DNA of 64,000 nucleotides from Streptomyces sp. f51 (GCF_037940415.1 NZ_CP149798.1:4311001-4375000); one strand, 5' to 3'. Positions 29,518 through 37,809 are shown, counted from the first letter of the stretch. Program-made: numbers and translations. The notes: generated by a model not told the origin, from the sequence alone.

Positions 29518-30549
29518 ATCACCGTCATACGCAAGACCGTCACCGCGGTCGGCTGCACCGCTGTCCTCCTCACCGCAGCGGCCGCCTGCGGCACGGTCCA
29601 GAACCTCACCGCCGGGCAGAAGCTCGACCACGCCGTCGAGCACCTCGGCGAACAGAAGTCGCTGGCCTTCCAGTTGGACCTGGACGCCCCCGCCTCCGCC
29701 ATCAACACCCTCGCGGGCCAGGGCGGTCCGGACGAGGCCCTTCCGCCGCAGTTCGCGAAGCTGGTCAGCGGCCTGCGCGTCGACGTCTCCGTCAAGTCCA
29801 GGAAGAAGCTGGCGGATTCGGGCCAGAAGGACCTCGTCGGGATGAGCATGAAGGTGACGGGGCCCGACGGGGTCCTGGTCGAGTACCGGGTCGTCGGCGA
29901 CTTCATGTACTACCGCAGCGACATGAAGGCCATCGGCGAGGCGATGGGCGTTCCCATGCCCTCGGCCGATGAACTTCCGCCGGGCCAGAAGGAGTTCAAG
30001 AAGGTCCTGGAAGGCGCCTGGGTGAAGGTCGACACCAAGGAGCTGGAGCGGAGGGGGAAGGCCGCCGGGGGCACCTCGAAGGGGACCGCGGGGGACATCG
30101 ACGCGAAGACCCAGAAGAAGGTTCTCGACGCCGTACGGACCGTCGTCGGCCGTGAGGTCACGTTCCGGACCAAGGGCGGCAGCGGCGGGGTCGAGCACGT
30201 CGTGGCCACGGGCAACGTCCGTGACCTGCTCACCGGCGTCTTCGACAAGCTCCGCCCGCTCCAGGGCGACCTTCCGCCGGGCGCGGAACTCCCCACCGCC
30301 AAGGACCTCAAGGACGCGCCGGACAAGAAGGCCACCGTCGACTTCACCCTGAAGAACGGCGACCTCCGGCAGATCAGGGTCGACCTGGCCGTCCTCGGCG
30401 ACAGCCCGAAGAAGGTCGAACTGCCCCTCGTCCTGAAGTTCTCCGGAGCGGGCGACGTCAGCGCGCCGTCGGGAGCCACCGAGATCCCCGCCGGCAAGGT
30501 TCCCGGGAGCAGCCCGCTGGGCGGCGCGTTCATGGGCGGCGGGCTCTAG
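29518..30549 (+). CDS. Lipoprotein (LppX/LprG-like fold) with a non-canonical start codon
   Basis: The frame encodes RKTVTAVGCTAVLLTAAAACG, a lipoprotein signal with lipobox AAAC, then a mature domain of about 320 residues with alternating strands (LAFQLDLDAPAS; EYRVVGDFMYYRSDMKA). From the in-frame stop at 29419 to the signal peptide there is no ATG, GTG, TTG or CTG. AGGAG (29507-29511) is correctly placed for ATC codons at 29515 or 29518; the latter is used here. A TTG at 29674 would remove the signal. Either the start is ATC, or there is a sequence error or mutation. It probably acts on the outer face of the membrane. Confidence 0.65.
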   Translation: MTVIRKTVTAVGCTAVLLTAAAACGTVQNLTAGQKLDHAVEHLGEQKSLAFQLDLDAPASAINTLAGQGGPDEALPPQFAKLVSGLRVDVSVKSRKKLADSGQKDLVGMSMKVTGPDGVLVEYRVVGDFMYYRSDMKAIGEAMGVPMPSADELPPGQKEFKKVLEGAWVKVDTKELERRGKAAGGTSKGTAGDIDAKTQKKVLDAVRTVVGREVTFRTKGGSGGVEHVVATGNVRDLLTGVFDKLRPLQGDLPPGAELPTAKDLKDAPDKKATVDFTLKNGDLRQIRVDLAVLGDSPKKVELPLVLKFSGAGDVSAPSGATEIPAGKVPGSSPLGGAFMGGGL

Positions 30550-30599
30550 GGAGGCGGGCCCCAGGGCCCCAGGGCGGCACTCGGTCCAGGGCGGAGCTT

Positions 30600-30796
30600 T
30601 CACCCCGGCCGGGCCGGTGCCTCACCCCGGCGGGCCGGTGCCTCACCCCGGCCGGGCCGGTGCCTCACCCCGGCCAGGACGGTGCCTCACTCCGGCCCGG
30701 ACAGTGCTCCACCCAGGCCAGGATGGCGCCTCACCCCGGCCAGGACGGCGCCCCACTCCGGCCAGAACGGCGCTTCACCCCGGCTAGGACGGTTCC
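30600..30796. repeat. 22-bp tandem repeat, nine units
   Basis: Units of 22 bp (one of 21) with consensus TCACCCCGGCCAGGACGGTGCC run from 30600 to 30796 between two convergent genes. The last unit overlaps the stop codon and final codons of the amidohydrolase gene. Identity between units is about 70-95 percent by eye. Confidence 0.85.
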
Positions 30797-32034
30797 TCCC
30801 GTCCCTGCCGGGGCAGTTCGAGCCCGGACTCGGCCGCCGAGTCGCAGTACTCCCGCACCGCGCTCGTCCGCGCCACCACGCGGCCGCGATGGATCACGAT
30901 GCGGCTGTACGCGAGGGACAGCGCCCCGGTCAGCCCGTCCCCGCGCACCGCGAGCAACTCGGCGGGGAACCCCGCCTCCACGCGCACCTCGGGCAGCCCG
31001 AGGGCGGCCCTCGCGGCACGGCTCACCGTGTCGTACGCCTCCTCGGGGCGCAGCCCGTACCGCGAGGCCAGCAGGTACGCGGCCTCCAGCGGATCCCCGC
31101 GTCCCACGGGGTTGGACACGTCACGCAGGGCGCCGCTGCCCGCGGCGACCCGTACGCCGGCCGCCCGCAGCAGCCGTACGGGAGCGGTGCCGCGCCCGTC
31201 GGCCGAGCCGCAGGCGCCCTGCGGCAGACACACCACCGTCACTCCGGCCGCGGCGAGTTGGTCCGCGGCGCGGGAGGCCACCTCGGAGGGCAGCCCGCCG
31301 AGCCCGCCGCACGGTCCGAGGGTCACCCCGGGCCGCAGCCCGCCCGCCATCGCGGCGAGCCGGGCGAGCCGGGCCGGATCGGAGGCGTCCGTGTGCAGAT
31401 CGACCGGGCAGCCGTGTTCGGAGGCGAGTTCCAGTACGGCCTCGACGTACCCCGTCGGATCGGGGTCCGCGTCCGGACAGCCGCCCACCGCGGAAGCGCC
31501 CATCTTCAGGGCGTCCCGCAGCATCGCGAGCCCGTCGGCACCGGCCGCCCCGGTCAGCACCCGCGGCATCGCGACCGTCGCCAGCTCGGCGAGCCCCCGC
31601 AGCGACCGCCGTACCTCCAGGACCGCCGTCAGCGCGTCCAGCCCCTGTACGTCACCGACGCGCACATGGGACCGCAGGGCCGTGGCCCCGTGCCCGAGTT
31701 GCAGCAGCGCCGCCTCGGTGGCCCGGCGCCGGATCGCGCGGTCGTCGTACGCGAGGGGTCCGTGGTCCTCGGCCGTCAGGGCGGTGTCGCTGTGCGCGTG
31801 GGCCTCGGCGGGCGCGGGGAGGAGGAGGTGGCCGGCCAGGTCCACCCTCGCGGGGAGAGCCCCCGGGGCACCCGCCGCCAGGCTCCCTACGGTTCCGACC
31901 GCCTCGATGCGACCGCCGCCCAGCCGTACGTCCACGGTCCGGCCGTCGGTGAGGCGCGCCCCGCACAGCAGGAGAGCGGCCGTGTCGGTCTGTCCCGAGG
32001 GGGAGTGGGGCGGCTGCTGCTGGCTGTCGGGCAT
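30784..32034 (-). CDS. Amidohydrolase-family protein lacking several metal ligands
   Basis: 416 residues from ATG 32034 with AGGAG upstream. The fold follows cytosine-deaminase-like amidohydrolases: HxH at H79/H81 (EAHAHSD), DLHTDASD with H214, LGPCGGL, and the terminal AGSGALRDVSNPVGRGDPLEAAY. Compared with the family (HxDE, HC, and Asp in GSDN/GHDD), the Glu is Ala217, the His before CG is Pro241 and the catalytic Asp is Gly301. It is probably not a normal deaminase. Its 3' end lies in the tandem repeat. Confidence 0.8.
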   Translation of the reverse strand: MPDSQQQPPHSPSGQTDTAALLLCGARLTDGRTVDVRLGGGRIEAVGTVGSLAAGAPGALPARVDLAGHLLLPAPAEAHAHSDTALTAEDHGPLAYDDRAIRRRATEAALLQLGHGATALRSHVRVGDVQGLDALTAVLEVRRSLRGLAELATVAMPRVLTGAAGADGLAMLRDALKMGASAVGGCPDADPDPTGYVEAVLELASEHGCPVDLHTDASDPARLARLAAMAGGLRPGVTLGPCGGLGGLPSEVASRAADQLAAAGVTVVCLPQGACGSADGRGTAPVRLLRAAGVRVAAGSGALRDVSNPVGRGDPLEAAYLLASRYGLRPEEAYDTVSRAARAALGLPEVRVEAGFPAELLAVRGDGLTGALSLAYSRIVIHRGRVVARTSAVREYCDSAAESGLELPRQGREEPS

Positions 32035-32376
32035 CGCGCTCCTGTGGCTCGGGGACGGCTTCGGGAGGGACGACTGCGGAGCGTGGGGACACAAGATCAC
32101 GCAGCGTGGGTCGAGCCTAGGGCGGCGACCCGTCGACGTCGGGGAGGAGCGCAATAGTCGTACCGGCGTGGCCCGTCGGCCGGCGGGGCGCCGGCCACCT
32201 CCGGGCCGGGGCCGGGAACGGCCCGCCTCCGTGCCTGCCGCGTACGGCCCCGGCCCCGGCCGCCCGGAGCCTCCGTCACCCCCGTGATCCAGGGGGCCCA
32301 AGAGGCGCGTGAAGGGTTCCGGGAACGCCCGGGGAAACGCCTGTGATCAGGCCCGGGTGGGTGCCGGGAAACGGAT

Positions 32377-32406
32377 TTGGGCGATCGGCGGAGGACCGTG
32401 TAATGT
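32377..32406 (+). promoter_or_regulatory. Vegetative-type promoter of tRNA-Thr
   Basis: TTGGGC (32377-32382), 18 nt, TAATGT (32401-32406), ending 11 bp before the tRNA. The remaining 32035-32376 holds the amidohydrolase promoter region; I see no gene there. Confidence 0.6.
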
Positions 32407-32417
32407 CTTCATCGCTC

Positions 32418-32490
32418 GCCCCAATAGCTCAGTCGGTAGAGCGTCTCCATGGTAAGGAGAAGGTCTACGGTTCGATTCCGTATTGGGGCT
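32418..32490 (+). tRNA. tRNA-Thr (GGT)
   Basis: 73 nt. Acceptor GCCCCAA pairs with TTGGGGC (32483-32489), anticodon loop ATGGTAA between CTCC and GGAG gives GGT, T arm GGTTCGATTCC. First of the pair upstream of rpmG, as in other actinobacteria. Confidence 0.96.
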
Positions 32491-32536
32491 CTGGTGAGGG
32501 AGGTTCCCGTCGCGAGGCGGGGGCCGAACCCATCAA

Positions 32537-32609
32537 AGCGGTGTAGCTCAGTCGGTAGAGCAAGCGGCTCATAATCGCTGTGTCACCGGTTCAAGTCCGG
32601 TCACCGCTA
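32537..32609 (+). tRNA. tRNA-Met (CAT)
   Basis: 73 nt. Acceptor AGCGGTG pairs with CACCGCT (32602-32608), anticodon loop CTCATAA gives CAT. The A1-U72 pair and the absence of three G:C pairs at the anticodon stem base indicate elongator Met rather than initiator. Confidence 0.94.
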
Positions 32610-32614
32610 CTGAC

Positions 32615-32652
32615 AGTAGCCGATTGTGGGGTCGGTCCTTCGATCGGCTACT
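32615..32652 (+). terminator. Terminator after the tRNA-Thr/tRNA-Met pair
   Basis: AGTAGCCGAT (32615-32624) and ATCGGCTACT (32643-32652), 10-bp perfect stem followed by CTTCT. Confidence 0.7.
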
Positions 32653-32696
32653 CTTCTATGCGTTAATGTCCCATCCGTTCGTCAAGGAGCACTCCT

Positions 32697-32861
32697 GTGG
32701 CTGCCACCGACGTCCGCCCGAAGATCACGCTGGCCTGCGTGGAGTGCAAGGAGCGGAACTACATCACCAAGAAGAACCGGCGTAACAACCCGGACCGACT
32801 GGAGATGAAGAAGCACTGCCCGCGTTGCAACGCGCACACCGCGCACCGCGAAACGCGATAA
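32697..32861 (+). CDS. rpmG: 50S ribosomal protein L33
   Basis: 54 residues from GTG 32697, with AAGGAG upstream. It keeps the zinc-ribbon cysteines (ACVECKERN and CPRCNAH), so it is the C+ form. Sequence ITLACVECKERNYITKKNRRNNPDRLEMKKHC is unmistakable L33. Position after tRNA-Thr/tRNA-Met is the standard actinobacterial order. Confidence 0.98.
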   Translation: MAATDVRPKITLACVECKERNYITKKNRRNNPDRLEMKKHCPRCNAHTAHRETR

Positions 32862-32876
32862 TTCAGGCTCGTACAC

Positions 32877-32904
32877 GAGGCCGTCCCCTTCGGGGGGCGG
32901 CCTC
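32877..32904 (+). terminator. Terminator of rpmG
   Basis: 12-bp stem (32877-32888 with 32893-32904, one G:U) and a TTCG tetraloop, 15 bp after the stop. Confidence 0.85.
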
Positions 32905-33104
32905 GCGTCGTTGTGGAACCGATGTCCGGCACGGACCGGGTGGCGTAGGCGGACCGGCGATTTCGAGCGAAGATGGGCCGTCCGGCCAAAACGGCCGGTC
33001 CCGCTGCGGCAGCCGGCGACGGCATCCGTGACGACCGAAGATCGGCGACCGTGACGCTCAGCAACAGTGACGAGGGGCTACGGGTCCTGGTCATCGGCCA
33101 GTGG

Positions 33105-33401
33105 CCACCGTCACAGGCGCAAGCGCAGCCACGGTCACGGCGACAGCTACGGTCATGGCGACAGCCACAGGCCACGGCACCAGTCGCAGGCCACGGCGAC
33201 AGCCACCGGCCACGGCAACCGTGACCGCCGGCACCGGCCACAGGCCACGACGCCCGTGACCATCGACCGGCACCGGCACCCGTGACAACCGACACGGCGC
33301 GGGTACCGGTACGGCCCGGACCCGACACGGTGAACCCACCCGGCCCAGCGAAGACAACCAGCGCGGCGAAGACGACAGACGCGGCGAAGACAACCAGGAG
33401 G
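33105..33401. repeat. Low-complexity imperfect repeats upstream of the MaoC-type genes
   Basis: The 506-bp gap 32906-33411 has no gene. From 33105 to 33280 short units resembling GGCCACGGCGACAGCCACC recur imperfectly. From 33348 to 33401 there are three 18-bp units beginning GCGAAGAC; the third ends in AGGAGG and supplies the ribosome site of the next gene. Confidence 0.7.
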
Positions 33402-33411
33402 TGCCGAGCCC

Positions 33412-33864
33412 ATGGCGCTCGACCAGTCCTTCGTGGGGCGGTCCTACCCGCCCACCGACCCCTACGAGGTCGGCCGGGAGAAGATCCGCGAGTTCGCGGA
33501 GGCCGTGGGGGACACCAACCCCGCTTACACGGACCCCGAGGCCGCCCGTGCTCTCGGTCACCCCGACGTGATCGCCCCGCCCACCTTCGTGTTCGCCATC
33601 ACGTTCAAGGCGGCGGGCGTGGTCGTCCAGGACCCGCAACTGGGTCTCGACTACAGCCGGGTGGTGCACGGCGACCAGAAGTTCGCCTACACCCGCCCAG
33701 TGCGGGCGGGCGACCGGCTCACGGTCACCTCGACCATCGAGTCGATCAAGTCCCTCGCGGGCAACGACATCCTTGACGTCCGTGGCGAGGTCCACGACGA
33801 GGCGGGCGAGCATGTCGTGACGGCTGTCACGAAGCTCGTGGCCCGCGCGGCGGAGGTGGGCTGA
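33412..33864 (+). CDS. MaoC-like (R)-hydratase/dehydratase, HadA-like
   Basis: 150 residues of the FAS1-type dehydratase half (UPF0336/HadA). The motif YEVGREKIREFAEAVGDTNPAYTDPEAARALGHPDVIAPPTF is characteristic; this half lacks the catalytic D-H and works as a heterodimer with its neighbour. The order rpmG-hadA-hadB matches Mycobacterium, where the products act in long-chain FAS-II. In a mycolate-free organism the substrate is unknown. One bp separates it from the next gene. Confidence 0.9.
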   Translation: MALDQSFVGRSYPPTDPYEVGREKIREFAEAVGDTNPAYTDPEAARALGHPDVIAPPTFVFAITFKAAGVVVQDPQLGLDYSRVVHGDQKFAYTRPVRAGDRLTVTSTIESIKSLAGNDILDVRGEVHDEAGEHVVTAVTKLVARAAEVG

Positions 33865-33865
33865 C

Positions 33866-34294
33866 ATGGCGGCGAAGATCTCTTACGCGGACGTCGAGGT
33901 CGGCACCGAACTGCCGCCCCAGACGTTCTCCGTGACGCGCGCCACGCTCGTCCAGTACGCGGGGGCCTCCGGGGACTTCAACCCGATCCACTGGAACGAG
34001 AAGTTCGCGGTCGAGGTGGGCCTTCCCGACGTCATCGCGCACGGCATGTTCACCATGGCCGAGGCCATCCGCGTGGTGACGGACTGGGTGGGCGACCCGG
34101 GCGCCGTCGTCGAGTACGGGGTCCGCTTCACCAAGCCCGTCGTCGTCCCGAACGACGACAAGGGCGCCACCGTCGAGGTCGCCGGCAAGGTCGCCGCCAA
34201 GCTCGACGACAACACCGTCCGCGTGGACCTCGTGGCGACCAGCGCGGGCCAGAAGGTGCTGGGCATGTCACGAGCGGTCGTACGACTGGCCTGA
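33866..34294 (+). CDS. MaoC-like (R)-hydratase, HadB-like catalytic subunit
   Basis: 142 residues. The hot-dog active site is present: YAGASGDFNPIHWNEKFAVEVGLPDVIAHGMFTMA, with catalytic Asp in GDFNPIH and the His. It is therefore the catalytic partner of the HadA-like protein and should hydrate or dehydrate a 2-enoyl/3-hydroxyacyl thioester (CoA or ACP). A strong terminator follows at 34354. Confidence 0.92.
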   Translation: MAAKISYADVEVGTELPPQTFSVTRATLVQYAGASGDFNPIHWNEKFAVEVGLPDVIAHGMFTMAEAIRVVTDWVGDPGAVVEYGVRFTKPVVVPNDDKGATVEVAGKVAAKLDDNTVRVDLVATSAGQKVLGMSRAVVRLA

Positions 34295-34353
34295 CGAGCG
34301 GTCGTACCACTGGCCTGACGGCCCGGTTCCGCGTCCGGCAGCCGAGTTCGAGA

Positions 34354-34385
34354 CAAGAGGCGCCCTCCTTCGAGGGCGCCTCTTG
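34354..34385 (+). terminator. Terminator of the MaoC gene pair
   Basis: Perfect 14-bp stem (34354-34367 with 34372-34385) with a CTTC loop. Confidence 0.9.
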
Positions 34386-34430
34386 CTCGTGGCCGAACGA
34401 CGCCGACCGCCCCGATCCGACCCTCTTGCA

Positions 34431-34454
34431 AAGTTAGTGATTGAGTACTAACTT
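34431..34454. promoter_or_regulatory. TetR operator, site 1
   Basis: AAGTTAGT-N8-ACTAACTT, perfect inverted repeat ending 7 bp before the tetR start codon. The same core recurs upstream of the MFS gene. Confidence 0.75.
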
Positions 34455-34460
34455 AGTCGC

Positions 34461-35030
34461 ATGGTCAGGATGAGTGCAGAGGAGCGGCGCGAGAGCGTCA
34501 TCCGCGCGGCGACCACCGAGTTCGCCCGTGGTGGATATCACGGCACGAGCACCGAGGCGATCGCCAAGCGCGTCGGGGTCTCGCAGCCGTATCTCTTCCG
34601 ACTCTTCCCGGGCAAGAAGGCGATCTTTCTCGCCGCCGCCGAGCGGTGCGTCGAGGACACCATCCGGACCTTCCAGGAGGCCGCGAAGGGCCTGGAGGGC
34701 GAGGAGGCGAAGCGTGCCATGGGGAACGCGTATGTCGAGGTCATCGCGGAACGGCCCGAGCGGCTGATGATGCAGATGCAGATGTACGTCGCCGTGGCCG
34801 CCGCCGAGCAGGAGGGCGACCACGAGTTCGGCGAGACCGTACGGGCCGGCTGGACGCGGCTGTGGGACGCCGTGCATCTGCCGCTCGGCGCGGACCCGGG
34901 CGCGACCACGGCGTTCCTGTCGACCGGAATGCTCATCAACACCCTCGTGGCGATGGGCTTCCCGTCGGAGCACCGGGTGTGGGAGGGGCTGTTCTCGGGT
35001 CCCGGGGTCATCTGCGGGCCCGAGGAGTAG
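34461..35030 (+). CDS. TetR-family repressor
   Basis: 189 residues. HTH: ATTEFARGGYHGTSTEAIAKRVGVSQPYLFRLFPGKKAIF. The ligand domain is Met-rich (ERLMMQMQMYVAVAAAEQ), perhaps suited to hydrophobic ligands. The operator overlaps its own start region, and a second copy precedes the downstream MFS exporter, so it very likely represses both. It has only 6 bp between operator and ATG, so the message is leaderless or almost so. Confidence 0.92.
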   Translation: MVRMSAEERRESVIRAATTEFARGGYHGTSTEAIAKRVGVSQPYLFRLFPGKKAIFLAAAERCVEDTIRTFQEAAKGLEGEEAKRAMGNAYVEVIAERPERLMMQMQMYVAVAAAEQEGDHEFGETVRAGWTRLWDAVHLPLGADPGATTAFLSTGMLINTLVAMGFPSEHRVWEGLFSGPGVICGPEE

Positions 35031-35088
35031 GCGGGAAGCAGCGGCCGGGCGCCGAGGCCACGGTCCGCGGATTTCCATGATCATTGAA

Positions 35089-35108
35089 GTTAGTCATCAA
35101 TAACTAAC
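35089..35108. promoter_or_regulatory. TetR operator, site 2
   Basis: GTTAGT (35089-35094)-N8-ACTAAC (35103-35108), same half-sites and spacing as site 1, 22 bp before the MFS start codon. Confidence 0.75.
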
Positions 35109-35130
35109 CATCGATCTCTCTGGGGGAGAG

Positions 35131-36594
35131 ATGTCACAGCAGACCGAGGCCGCGGCACGCCGCGGGAGTGCCGCCTGGGCCCTTCTCATCACGAGCGTCG
35201 CCGGATTCATGGCGGCCCTCGACAATCTCGTCGTCACCACCGCCCTGCCCTCCATCCGCAAGGATCTCGGGGGAGCGCTCGGCGACCTGGAATGGACCGT
35301 GAGCGCCTACACGCTCACCTTCGCCGTCCTGCTGATGTTCGGCGCGGCGCTCGGCGACCGGTTCGGCCGCCGCAGGCTCTTCCTGGTCGGCCTGAGCGTC
35401 TTCACCGGCGCCTCCGCCGCCGCGGCCATGGCACCCGGCATCGACTCGCTGATCGCCGCCCGTGCGGTCCAGGGCGTCGGCGCGGCGATCATGATGCCGC
35501 TGACCCTGACCCTGCTGACCGCCGCGGTCCCCGCGGCCAAGCGGGGAATGGTCTACGGCATCTGGGGTGCCGTCAACGGACTCGCGGTCGCCTCCGGGCC
35601 CCTGATCGGCGGCAGTCTCACCGAGCACGTCTCCTGGCACTGGATCTTCTGGCTGAACGTCCCGCTGGGTCTCGCCGTGCTCCCGCTCGCCCGGCTGCGT
35701 CTGTCCGAGTCGTTCGGCGCCGGCGCCCGGCTCGACATCCCCGGAACCCTGCTCGCCAGCGGTGGCCTCTTCGGGATCGTCTACGGCCTGGTCCGCGGGC
35801 CCGCCGACGGCTGGACCAGCGGGCTCGTCCTGACCGGTCTGATCGCGGGTGCCGCCCTGCTCGCCGGGTTCGTCGTCCACGGCACCCGGGCGAAGAACCC
35901 GATGCTCCCGATGCGGCTCTTCCGTTCCCGCGCCTTCGCCGGGATCAACGCGGCCAGTCTGCTGATGTTCCTCGGGATGTTCGGCTCGATCTTCCTGCTC
36001 AGCCAGTACATGCAGGGCGTACTCGGCTACTCGCCGACCGAGGCGGGGCTGCGGATGCTCCCCTGGACCGGGATGCCGATGCTCGTCGCGCCGATCGCGG
36101 GCATCCTCTCCGATCGCATCGGCGGACGCCCGGTCGTCGCCACGGGCCTCTTCCTCCAGGCCGTCGGCCTCGGCTACATGGCCGCCGTGGCCACCACCCA
36201 CGCCTCCTACGGCGCTCAGCTGCCCGCTCTGATCATCAGCGGTGTCGGCATGGCGCTGTACTTCGCCCCGGCCGCCAACCTGGTCATGTCCAGCGTCCGC
36301 CCGCAGGAGCAGGGCATCGCCTCCGGTGCCAACAACGCGCTGCGTGAGGTGGGTGGCGCGCTCGGTGTCGCGATCATGTCGTCGATCTTCGCCGCCCAGG
36401 GCGGATACGAGTCCGCCCAGGCCTTCGTGGACGGACTGCGGCCCGCGCTGGTCACCGGTTCGGCGGTCGTGGCCGTGGCCGGCGTCGCCGCCCTGGTGAT
36501 CCCCGCCGGGCGCCGCACCGCACCAAGGGCGGCGGACGCGGCCCGCTCCGGCTCCACCGGGCCGGCCCCGGTGCTGGAGACCGCCGACCGCTGA
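35131..36594 (+). CDS. DHA2-family (EmrB/QacA-like) drug exporter
   Basis: 487 residues with about 14 membrane helices. DHA2 markers: FMAALDNLVVTTALPSIRKDL (helix 1), LGDRFGRRRLFLVG (motif A), RAVQGVGAAIMMPLTLTLL and WGAVNGLAVASGPLIGGSL (motif C). A proton-driven efflux pump for toxic or self-made compounds, controlled by the adjacent TetR through a shared operator. The start ATG has GGGGGAGAG upstream. Confidence 0.93.
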   Translation: MSQQTEAAARRGSAAWALLITSVAGFMAALDNLVVTTALPSIRKDLGGALGDLEWTVSAYTLTFAVLLMFGAALGDRFGRRRLFLVGLSVFTGASAAAAMAPGIDSLIAARAVQGVGAAIMMPLTLTLLTAAVPAAKRGMVYGIWGAVNGLAVASGPLIGGSLTEHVSWHWIFWLNVPLGLAVLPLARLRLSESFGAGARLDIPGTLLASGGLFGIVYGLVRGPADGWTSGLVLTGLIAGAALLAGFVVHGTRAKNPMLPMRLFRSRAFAGINAASLLMFLGMFGSIFLLSQYMQGVLGYSPTEAGLRMLPWTGMPMLVAPIAGILSDRIGGRPVVATGLFLQAVGLGYMAAVATTHASYGAQLPALIISGVGMALYFAPAANLVMSSVRPQEQGIASGANNALREVGGALGVAIMSSIFAAQGGYESAQAFVDGLRPALVTGSAVVAVAGVAALVIPAGRRTAPRAADAARSGSTGPAPVLETADR

Positions 36595-36599
36595 GCACC

Positions 36600-36655
36600 G
36601 GGCACGCGCGCGCAGGGTCCCGTCCACCAGGGCGGGGCCCCACGCGCGCGTGCCC
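36600..36655 (+). terminator. Terminator after the MFS gene
   Basis: GGGCACGCGCGCG (36600-36612) pairs with 36643-36655, 13-bp perfect stem with a 30-nt loop. Confidence 0.65.
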
Positions 36656-36753
36656 CGCGATCGTCACCCAGCCCCTCCCGGCGACCCCGTCCCCCGACAC
36701 CCGCGCGACCCGCGCGCCCGGAGTGGCCGGTGCCGTCTCGTACCCTTGGGCCC

Positions 36754-37809
36754 GTGCTGGAACTCCACGATGCCCCGCTCGCCCCGCTGACCACCTTCCG
36801 GCTCGGCGGTCCGGCCGCCCGGCTGATCACCGCCACGACCGACGCCGAGGTGATCGCCGCCGTGCGCGAGGCCGACGACGCCGGTACGCCGCTGCTGCTC
36901 ATCGGCGGCGGATCGAACCTGGTCATCGGTGACAAGGGCTTCGACGGGACCGCCCTGCGCATCGCCACCGAGGGTTTCTCGCTCGACGGCACGAGCCTGG
37001 AGCTGGCCGCGGGCGAGGTGTGGACCGACGCGGTCGCCCGCTCCGTGGAGGCCGGGCTCGCCGGGATCGAGTGCCTCGCGGGCATCCCCGGTTCGGCCGG
37101 CGCGACGCCGATCCAGAATGTGGGCGCGTACGGCCAGGAAGTGTCGTCGACGATCACCGAAGTGATCGCCTACGACCGGAGGACGCGCGAGACGGTCACG
37201 CTGACCAACGCCGAGTGCGCGTTCTCGTACCGCCACAGCCGTTTCAAGGCCGACCCCGAGCGCCATGTGGTGCTGCGGGTGCGGTTCGGTCTGGAGGACG
37301 CGCGGGGGCTGTCAGCGCCGGTCAAGTACGCCGAGACGGCCCGGGTGCTCGGTGTGGAGCCCGGCGACCGTGTGCCTCTCGACTCCGCCCGCGAGACCGT
37401 GCTGAAGCTGCGCGCCGGGAAGGGCATGGTGCTCGACCCCGAGGACCACGACACCTGGTCCGCCGGATCGTTCTTCACCAACCCGATCCTCACGGACGAG
37501 GCGTTCGCCGCGTTCCGCGCGCGCGTGCGGGAGCGGCTCGGCGCCGAGGCCGTACCGCCGGCGTACCCGGCCGGAGAGGGTCACACCAAGACCTCCGCGG
37601 CCTGGCTGATCGACAAGTCGGGCTTCACCAAGGGCTACGGCACCGGGCCCGCCCGTATCTCCACCAAGCACACCCTGGCCCTGACCAACCGGGGCGCGGC
37701 GACCACCGAGGACCTGCTCGCGCTGGCCCGCGAGGTCGTCGCGGGCGTCCGGGACGCCTTCGGGATCACGCTCATCAACGAGCCGGTGACGGTGAACGCG
37801 AGCCTCTGA
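36754..37809 (+). CDS. murB: UDP-N-acetylenolpyruvoylglucosamine reductase
   Basis: 351 residues. FAD-binding core: TTFRLGGPAARLI, LLIGGGSNLVI, GIECLAGIPGSAGATPIQNVGAYGQEV; catalytic Ser in WSAGSFFTNP; AAWLIDKSGFTKGY. Reduces the enolpyruvyl group to make UDP-MurNAc for peptidoglycan in the cytosol. The GTG at 36754 fits the family start (LELHDAPLAPLTTFRLGG) and has no ribosome site. TACCCT at 36741-36746 would place the transcript start at or next to it, suggesting leaderless translation. An upstream GTG at 36730 is less likely. Confidence 0.95.
   Translation: MLELHDAPLAPLTTFRLGGPAARLITATTDAEVIAAVREADDAGTPLLLIGGGSNLVIGDKGFDGTALRIATEGFSLDGTSLELAAGEVWTDAVARSVEAGLAGIECLAGIPGSAGATPIQNVGAYGQEVSSTITEVIAYDRRTRETVTLTNAECAFSYRHSRFKADPERHVVLRVRFGLEDARGLSAPVKYAETARVLGVEPGDRVPLDSARETVLKLRAGKGMVLDPEDHDTWSAGSFFTNPILTDEAFAAFRARVRERLGAEAVPPAYPAGEGHTKTSAAWLIDKSGFTKGYGTGPARISTKHTLALTNRGAATTEDLLALAREVVAGVRDAFGITLINEPVTVNASL

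Noticed and set aside
30600..30796. CRISPR array
   Set aside because: Head-to-tail 22-bp units without spacers; a tandem repeat instead.
30660..31952. Plus-strand open frame of about 430 residues starting in the 22-bp repeat
   Set aside because: Arg/Pro-rich shadow opposite the amidohydrolase gene; arises from repeat and GC bias.
33105..33280. CRISPR-like array
   Set aside because: Units are short, imperfect and without regular spacers; no cas genes are near.
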